From IMG/VR virus record IMGVR_UViG_3300007038_000002, positions 1 through 37,618 of that record: a stretch of DNA of 37,618 bases; one strand, 5' to 3'. Position numbers and translations under genes: made by a program. Origin of the DNA: a virus. The stretch's first letter is position 1. Every line of letters starts with the position of its first letter. The notes beneath the pieces are model-generated. The model had not been told where the DNA came from and did not search any database. It was given only the letters and a program-made list of their open reading frames with translations. Shown here in pieces: positions 32,176-37,618 of this stretch.

Positions 32176-32493
32176 TTAGTTTTCCTCATCTAGTTCTAAT
32201 TCACGTTGTTCGGCAGCAGATTCTGCGTGTGCACAACTCTTTAAATAAGAGGGCATATTCAGCATCTCCTTCCATGCTTTCATTTGATTCTTTAATGCTC
32301 TAAGTTCTTGTGTCGAGTCACTTTGTAGCAGTAATTCCTGTAAATACTTAGTTCGATCTTCTATTAAATTCCTCATGTCGAACCAAACAGTAGAATTCTG
32401 AAATCTATCGAACCCGTTAGGGTCGGTTCTCAGAGGAGTTTCATCTACTGTGTTCTTACGTCCTTCCGTTGTTGGCTGCTCGAGATTGTCCAC
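32176..32493 (-). CDS. Hypothetical protein between portal and scaffold, 105 aa
   Basis: Uses a GTG start at 32493 behind AGGGTGA and overlaps the end of the portal gene by 38 bases. Helical with an acidic C-terminus; residues 40-75 (LIEDRTKYLQELLLQSD region) look like a coiled coil. No family recognised. Confidence 0.6.
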   Translation of the reverse strand: MDNLEQPTTEGRKNTVDETPLRTDPNGFDRFQNSTVWFDMRNLIEDRTKYLQELLLQSDSTQELRALKNQMKAWKEMLNMPSYLKSCAHAESAAEQRELELDEEN

Positions 32494-34450
32494 TTTGTGT
32501 CACCCTGTCACTTTGGATTAAGTTTCCTTGTTGCTGTTGTCGTCTGATTTTCTCATCAGGCTGTACTTCTACTATGAAGTCATCTACATTCTTAGCTCCT
32601 AGATTTCGACCTAGGTGCTTAAAGAGTTTTATCCAGTTCAATTTCTGTGCAATCTGAGGATTACCGGAAGCTATCCGAAACAACTGTGTCCATGTCTGAG
32701 GATCTTCACTTCCAGGTATTTGACCGTTAGTAGGTTGAACATCATAATCAACTAACAAGTCAAGAGGATTAATTCTTAACCTACCATCCTGATCGGTTAA
32801 ATCAGATCGGTACTTATCAGGCCAGTCACCAGTTACTTTGATATAAGATTCTTCTTTCATATATTGCTGGGTATGCTTCGCTAACATCTCCGCAAGTGGT
32901 TGCATACTCTGCATATCGATAATCTGTGCATTCTTCTGGAAGCGGCTCAATGAAGCACCGATAGCACCTCCAGCTTCCTTAGCACTAATTCGAGTAGTTC
33001 GACTCTGACCACCTGGAGAACCTTGAAGAGTATCACCAGTAGCACTGACTCGCCTCATAAGATTGCCGAGCTGATTAGCCTCGACTACATTTTGCTGAGT
33101 TACGTCCTGTACATCTAACTGCTTAAAAGCATGATCAAGCATTTGGTTGCCCCAAGCAGCTCTTCGTGTCCTAATAACCTTGCCCGGCTCAGGGTCTTTT
33201 ACATCATAGTAGTTCACAATACTTGGGTCAATCAAGAACATATCGTTCAAAGACTTGCGTACGTTACGCACGTGACTCGTGTACATAAAGTTAATGAGCT
33301 TCTGTATGTCGTGGACAACACTTAGTTTACTGACAGGTGTTGCGGAATAACCATCGTAGTTAGAAGCACATACACAAACAGGCGTCATACCATGAAGATA
33401 GCTAACGGGCTGTGCGCTGATAATAACTTCGTCAGCAGCTAGTCCGAATAACCATTTCTCCGGTTTATCCTTCCGACTAAGACCCCACTCTCTCGGGATA
33501 AGATCAATATACATCCAAATTACATCAGCCTGTGCATCTACAAGATTATTCGTAGGATTGTCGGCACGTGTTTTCTGCTTCTCACCAACAACAGTGTATT
33601 GAGATCGTGCATCAATTTCTTTTAAGTACTCCACGTTGAAGAGCATAGAATCGGGGTCTGACTCTATATCCAATAGAGACATCTTTGTAGTCTCCTCTAT
33701 CCATCCTTGGAACTCTCCTTTCTGAGGTTCATGGATAGGAACTGAAGGATCAGGTAAATAAAGATAAGGATTAATATTTTGAAGCTCATTGCCTTCGTAG
33801 AGTAGTACATCTTCTTCTATTACACGCTCTTCACGAGTAATCTCGAATACTCCATCAGAGCGCATCTGACCAAACTGTTTGTTACGAGCCCTTTTGCCAT
33901 AATACCTACGCCATCTTGGAGCCACGGCACCGAAGCCATAGGCAGTATCATCACGGAATTGAGTATGCAGATTAAGTCCCATTGAAGCCTTCTTCACTTG
34001 ATGCGAGATTATATGCGTCATGAGTCTTGCACCAACTACATCCTCGGGACCTGTCCCTTCATAAGATATGATAGGATCCTGCATAAAGGAAGACATATAG
34101 TACGTAAGGATAGTTTCCATAGTTGCATAGGATTCTGGGATTACAATATCTGCATAATCATCAGAACCTTTCTTACGTTTTTTCTTATTGTCTTCTGCCT
34201 CAGGCGGTACGTACATACGAAGTACTCGATCAATATCTCGCCAACGGTCTTTGTATCGTGACATTACGTTATGAGAAGCCTGTGCCCGATCAACTATCTT
34301 TTCCTTAATCTCATCATGAAGATTACTGTCGGGACGTAGATTTAACCCATTAGGATAGTCATACCCCTTATCTTCCGAAAAACTTGCACGACCGTCTGAT
34401 CTGTTAGAAGTACTGTTGTCCTGAGTATTTCCTTTTACTGATACTGGCAT
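32456..34450 (-). CDS. Portal protein, 664 aa
   Basis: The dodecameric vertex through which DNA enters and leaves the head. It has the portal-like long helical start (EIKEKIVDRAQASHNVMSRYKDRW), a beta-rich middle with WIEETTKMSLLDIESDP, and the crown/stem region with GNLMRRVSATGDTLQGSPGG. The Gln-rich C-terminus may be disordered. Length is within the range for podovirus portals. Between the terminase block and scaffold, as expected. Confidence 0.8.
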   Translation of the reverse strand: MPVSVKGNTQDNSTSNRSDGRASFSEDKGYDYPNGLNLRPDSNLHDEIKEKIVDRAQASHNVMSRYKDRWRDIDRVLRMYVPPEAEDNKKKRKKGSDDYADIVIPESYATMETILTYYMSSFMQDPIISYEGTGPEDVVGARLMTHIISHQVKKASMGLNLHTQFRDDTAYGFGAVAPRWRRYYGKRARNKQFGQMRSDGVFEITREERVIEEDVLLYEGNELQNINPYLYLPDPSVPIHEPQKGEFQGWIEETTKMSLLDIESDPDSMLFNVEYLKEIDARSQYTVVGEKQKTRADNPTNNLVDAQADVIWMYIDLIPREWGLSRKDKPEKWLFGLAADEVIISAQPVSYLHGMTPVCVCASNYDGYSATPVSKLSVVHDIQKLINFMYTSHVRNVRKSLNDMFLIDPSIVNYYDVKDPEPGKVIRTRRAAWGNQMLDHAFKQLDVQDVTQQNVVEANQLGNLMRRVSATGDTLQGSPGGQSRTTRISAKEAGGAIGASLSRFQKNAQIIDMQSMQPLAEMLAKHTQQYMKEESYIKVTGDWPDKYRSDLTDQDGRLRINPLDLLVDYDVQPTNGQIPGSEDPQTWTQLFRIASGNPQIAQKLNWIKLFKHLGRNLGAKNVDDFIVEVQPDEKIRRQQQQGNLIQSDRVTQSGQSRAANNGRT

Positions 34451-34541
34451 AAAGTCCGTCTGTCTTTTGTTTGTACTTACAAGGTAATAAAAAATTTATA
34501 AGAATATCAAGGTGAAACTTTTTGGGAATTCACCAACTTTA

Positions 34542-35003
34542 TCATACATTACCAGCTACCTGATAGACATCGCCACCGTCTGAGTAGACTGAGATATATT
34601 CATAGTCATTCTGAAGTGATACAGTCCCAACCCCTTCTATCGTATCACCAGTATCTGCATTAATGTTTACATTATTGGCAGATGTATCACGTTTCTTTAT
34701 AGTAATAACTTGATCCCCCCAGTTAACAGAGGGAGGCAAGTTTACTTCAATAACACCATTTGTTGCATCTGCTAATACAAAATTTCTTGTCGCATTATGA
34801 GTCGGTGTATAAGGAGAATCAACTGCAACAATACTTGTATGGGCATACGGTTGAGCAGGTACATCAGGAGTAACTTGTACTGGATTGTTGTTTGAATCTC
34901 CAGCATATATCTGATAGTCTCCACTGCTACCTACCAATACAACAGCCCTGTGTTCAAGTGTTGTCGGAGGAGAACTTTCTAATACTAGTTTGAAAAAAGC
35001 CAT
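34542..35003 (-). CDS. Beta-sandwich virion protein, 153 aa
   Basis: Residues 1-60 are a strand-rich domain; residues 75-153 contain LADATNGVIEVNLPPSV, VITIKKRDTSANNVNI and YISVYSDGGDVYQVAG, the same pattern as the 116-residue protein at 30854-31204. Likely a minor virion or fibre-type protein. Its ATG overlaps the previous stop (TAATG). Confidence 0.6.
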   Translation of the reverse strand: MAFFKLVLESSPPTTLEHRAVVLVGSSGDYQIYAGDSNNNPVQVTPDVPAQPYAHTSIVAVDSPYTPTHNATRNFVLADATNGVIEVNLPPSVNWGDQVITIKKRDTSANNVNINADTGDTIEGVGTVSLQNDYEYISVYSDGGDVYQVAGNV

Positions 35004-35209
35004 TAGTGTCCAAAGTCTATAGTTATAATTAAGTTTTCACAATCTAAATCATATTCAGCCAGAGCCATATCTATACCCTCTGTTTGTAAAACACGTATAA
35101 GACTGATATTTTCTGCATCAACCTCACCATCTGTCTGTATAGCTTTACTCTTAGAGTCGTCATAAATAAAAGGTCCAATACCGGCTATTGTTATTGCTCT
35201 ACGCGCCAT
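35003..35209 (-). CDS. Hypothetical protein, 68 aa
   Basis: Small protein with a hydrophobic, glycine-bearing start (AITIAGIGPFIYDD) and an acidic remainder. First gene after copy 8 of the repeated element and coupled to the following gene. No family recognised. Confidence 0.6.
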   Translation of the reverse strand: MARRAITIAGIGPFIYDDSKSKAIQTDGEVDAENISLIRVLQTEGIDMALAEYDLDCENLIITIDFGH

Positions 35210-35213
35210 AATC

Positions 35214-35236
35214 TTTGTTCATTATTTGCACAATGT
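35214..35236 (-). promoter_or_regulatory. Repeated intergenic element, copy 8
   Basis: On the minus strand reads CATTGT-N11-ACAAAG, between the terminase stop (35240) and the ATG at 35209. The nearest typical copy to copy 2. Confidence 0.6.
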
Positions 35237-35239
35237 TTG

Positions 35240-36793
35240 TTATATATTGCTTATAATCAGAGGCTCCTTCTCCGACCTACTGTAATTAAGTCCCTTAAAT
35301 TCATCTTCAACTTTCTTCTTACTCGGAATATCATCTTGCCGTGATTGAGCATACTTCTTACCTTTTTCAAACAACTCAACAAAGTAAGCAGCTGCATCCA
35401 TAATATCCCATTTCTTCGATCTTGGAAAACTCAACAGTTGCCCTTCCAAACCTCCGCAGTTCACATGGTTGTGATAAATGTCTCCTCTGCGATAGAAACC
35501 TACAAGAGATCGTACTCGTGCAGTCTTACCGTCCTCCTTACGCCCACCACGAGCATGCAACTCAATCAGTTGGACACCGGGAGCATGTTTTCGCAGCTGT
35601 GTCCGTATTGGGTATGTAGCGAACTCGTTTAGTCCCGTAACCTCGACACCAACAACATCAGGGTTCATCCTCTTAACCATACGAATCATTTCATCATATA
35701 GTTCATTTGGGTGAAACTTACCTGACACAATATCTCTGTAATAAATCTCGCCGTCAGTCACGTTTATAGAACCGCCTACCAGAGCAGAGTCTGCAGAGTG
35801 CATGTTTGCAGTCTTAGCAGGGTCAATTACAATAGCATGTGTGTACTTACCTTTGTCACTAAAGTTAGGTTTGTTCCAGTTAGACTGATTATTAGGGTTT
35901 GTGTAGTACTGAAAGTAATCCTCGATTATAGGTTTATCTTCAGTAGCAATCGGCATGTTTCGATACTCTCTGTAGAACGTACCGAGCTGACCCTGATTCC
36001 TGTACTTAGCAACTAAGTCCTTAACCTGCTCTGTTGACATAAGGTTCGGGAACTTAGTTTCGTACTGATCGTTACAGAGTTCAAGCACTACACTGTCCCA
36101 TGCCGGGTCATCTATAAGGTCTTGAAGTAGGGAGTCTTCGTGCTTCAATGTATCAATGTATATGATCTCCCAGTCATCTCTACCTCTGTCTACAATATTT
36201 ACTAATGGTCCAAAGAACCAGTTCTTCAATCTTTTACGCTGCTCCTCTGATCGTAGATAGTCGTCGTCCTCCAAGTCATCTATGATCACAAGATCAGGTC
36301 TATAGTTATGGTACAAAAGACCACGTACCTGCTGCTTAGCACCTTTAGGCCAGACCATTGAACGCTCTCCGCCAGCGAACTCCAATACCCACTGTTTCTT
36401 GGAGAAGTTCTGCGTCTTTTCTATCCGAAACAAAGTGTTGAGAACTTCATTGGTTTGAAACTCGTGCTTTAAGTTCTCAGCCTGAAGTTCAGCACTTCCT
36501 TGAGTAGAAGATACTGGAACCATGAAACGAGAGTCCAAGAATGCTAGCCGCTTAGCAGGTATCAATAAGTTCATGATAGACGTCTTACCTGTACCACGAG
36601 GTGCTGCAATACACTTCTGATTATTATCACTGTTATCTAACAGGTCGAATATCTTATCGTGTTCCGAATCAAAGTCACGATAGAATCTCTGGGGAAAAAG
36701 GATCTTAGCAGCCTTCTTTGTGTCATTATAACACATTTGGCTAAGTTCCTTTATATCCTCTTTTGTAAGACTGTCTGTTCTCGGATTTCTCAT
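35240..36793 (-). CDS. Terminase large subunit, 517 aa
   Basis: Motor and nuclease that packages DNA into the prohead. ATPase: Walker A AAPRGTGKTS (63-72) and Walker B RPDLVIIDDLEDDD with D171-D172. Nuclease: first acidic residue D323 in HAIVIDPAKT, then VVGVEVTG (E383) and WDIMDAAAYF (D462/D465). The layout and length are standard for T7/P22-type terminases. The Walker A is the usual P-loop variant with Arg before Gly. Start ATG at 36793 has no clear SD. Confidence 0.92.
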   Translation of the reverse strand: MRNPRTDSLTKEDIKELSQMCYNDTKKAAKILFPQRFYRDFDSEHDKIFDLLDNSDNNQKCIAAPRGTGKTSIMNLLIPAKRLAFLDSRFMVPVSSTQGSAELQAENLKHEFQTNEVLNTLFRIEKTQNFSKKQWVLEFAGGERSMVWPKGAKQQVRGLLYHNYRPDLVIIDDLEDDDYLRSEEQRKRLKNWFFGPLVNIVDRGRDDWEIIYIDTLKHEDSLLQDLIDDPAWDSVVLELCNDQYETKFPNLMSTEQVKDLVAKYRNQGQLGTFYREYRNMPIATEDKPIIEDYFQYYTNPNNQSNWNKPNFSDKGKYTHAIVIDPAKTANMHSADSALVGGSINVTDGEIYYRDIVSGKFHPNELYDEMIRMVKRMNPDVVGVEVTGLNEFATYPIRTQLRKHAPGVQLIELHARGGRKEDGKTARVRSLVGFYRRGDIYHNHVNCGGLEGQLLSFPRSKKWDIMDAAAYFVELFEKGKKYAQSRQDDIPSKKKVEDEFKGLNYSRSEKEPLIISNI

Positions 36794-36795
36794 AA

Positions 36796-37618
36796 TTAAA
36801 AACCACTTGGTATATCAGATTTCCAAAAGTCACTAAAATCTCCAGGAGTTGTCGTATTCTTTAGATCTCCATCCCAGTTACCTACGTCATCTGTTACTGT
36901 TCCTCCACTTCCTCCAAGCAAACTATAATGCACATAGAGATCAGAATGGTTTGCAGGGTTAAGAAGTTTATTCATGTTATCATTTATCTGCTGATCAGTT
37001 CGTAATGATGTCCAAATTCTTGGATTAAATACAAGTACATCAAAAGTATTATTGTAATGACCGCCAAGAGAAGAGCCATCCCACCCGCCTATAATACTCA
37101 TGAAACCAGAAGGAACTCCAGGACTACCAGCTACAGTACCATAGTGTTCATCACGCTCAGATATTCCATCAAGTAGTATATCATAAGTACCAGGCTGTCC
37201 AAAGGTTCCTTTAATAGCTATATGATGCCAGTTATTATCTCCAAATCCTGTATCATGATTAGCATGGGCATAACTATTATCTCCACTTGGATTCTTAAAC
37301 GGAGCTATCATAGCACCTGAATAGTACCCATAATTAGATCGTGTATTCATTCTAAAAGCAAATACACCACTCTGATTAAATAGTCGCCATCTACCAGCAG
37401 TAAAACCAGTCTTTATCCAACACTCAAATGTAAAGGAGGTCAAGTTCTGCCAGAATGAATCAGGTAAATCTCCAATTACAATACCTCGATCTTCTCCAAG
37501 TTTTAAAGAATAGGGCAGTACATATACTACAGGTGTTGCTGAACGTTCTGTATAGGAAGATAGTTTTCCATCATTATCTTTTGCTATAATATAGTAAGGA
37601 TATGACTGACTATTATTT
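36796..37618 (-). CDS. Tail fibre or surface protein with LamG-like domain, 5' end outside the window
   Basis: The frame stays open to the right window edge, so the true start is not here; TTG at 37443 is only an internal codon. The visible N-terminal 58 residues (YPYYIIAKDNDGKLSS and after) look like the end of a fibronectin type III domain. The next 200 residues match a concanavalin A-like/LamG domain (FTFECWIKTG, WHHIAIKG, YDILLDG, DVLVFNPRIW). Such domains bind carbohydrate, so it probably recognises the host surface. The stop is 3 bases before the terminase ATG. Confidence 0.7.
   Translation of the reverse strand, partial: NNSQSYPYYIIAKDNDGKLSSYTERSATPVVYVLPYSLKLGEDRGIVIGDLPDSFWQNLTSFTFECWIKTGFTAGRWRLFNQSGVFAFRMNTRSNYGYYSGAMIAPFKNPSGDNSYAHANHDTGFGDNNWHHIAIKGTFGQPGTYDILLDGISERDEHYGTVAGSPGVPSGFMSIIGGWDGSSLGGHYNNTFDVLVFNPRIWTSLRTDQQINDNMNKLLNPANHSDLYVHYSLLGGSGGTVTDDVGNWDGDLKNTTTPGDFSDFWKSDIPSGF

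Noticed and set aside
34463-34490. A ninth copy of the repeat before the portal gene
   Set aside because: The minus strand has CCTTGT and ACAAAAG nearby, but the spacing is not 11 bases and the sequence between does not match.
4229-35236. CRISPR array as explanation of the repeats
   Set aside because: The eight copies are kilobases apart, lie singly before genes and switch strand with the genes, unlike an array with regular spacers.

Overview
The window is a large piece of a tailed double-stranded DNA bacteriophage genome, most likely podovirus-like. It carries a replication and early region and a head-tail-packaging region, with no ribosomal, metabolic or other chromosomal genes. Terminase, portal, scaffold, SU10/DUF5309-type capsid, a gp11/gp4-like adaptor, a gp10/gp12-like tail protein and several large internal-virion-type proteins follow the T7-like order, and no tape measure or contractile tail gene is seen. 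The host cannot be named. SD sequences such as GAGG and GGAGG occur, and three sigma70-type promoters with 17-bp spacers suggest a host with an ordinary housekeeping sigma factor, probably a proteobacterium (inference).

Layout. Bases 1-19350 are read rightward: about 40 tightly packed genes, many with ATGA or TAATG junctions. Bases 149-4470 hold mostly small unknown proteins, several with zinc-ribbon cysteines. Bases 4503-5322 hold an isolated, promoter- and terminator-bounded acidic protein gene, then a structured RNA with a tRNA-like acceptor and T arm. Bases 5353-10231 hold a possible HTH regulator, a Dda/RecD2-like helicase, a DUF7352 protein, a small membrane protein, an out-of-frame overlapping gene pair and a Cas4/AddB-like nuclease. 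Bases 10240-14279 hold an AAA_24-type ATPase, a DUF669-like probable ssDNA-binding protein and a ParB-methyltransferase fusion. Bases 14438-19266 hold a deoxyribonucleotidase, a uracil-DNA-glycosylase/DNA polymerase A fusion and a DUF3987-like ATPase.

Bases 19372-37618 are read leftward, converging on the early region. In transcription order they encode a partial FN3/LamG fibre, large terminase, two small proteins, portal, a small protein, scaffold, a decoration-like protein, major capsid, adaptor, small virion proteins, a tail hub/stabilization protein and four probable internal virion or ejection proteins, the last of 1319 residues.

The two halves are linked by a short repeated intergenic element, CATTGT-N11-ACAAAG, found eight times, always in the same orientation as the gene that follows it and usually just after the preceding stop codon. 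This is the best candidate here for an undescribed regulatory system. No RNA polymerase, integrase, endolysin, spanin or recognisable small terminase is seen; these may be outside the window. The longest stretch without a gene (5044-5352) is filled by the terminator, the tRNA-like RNA and a second terminator.
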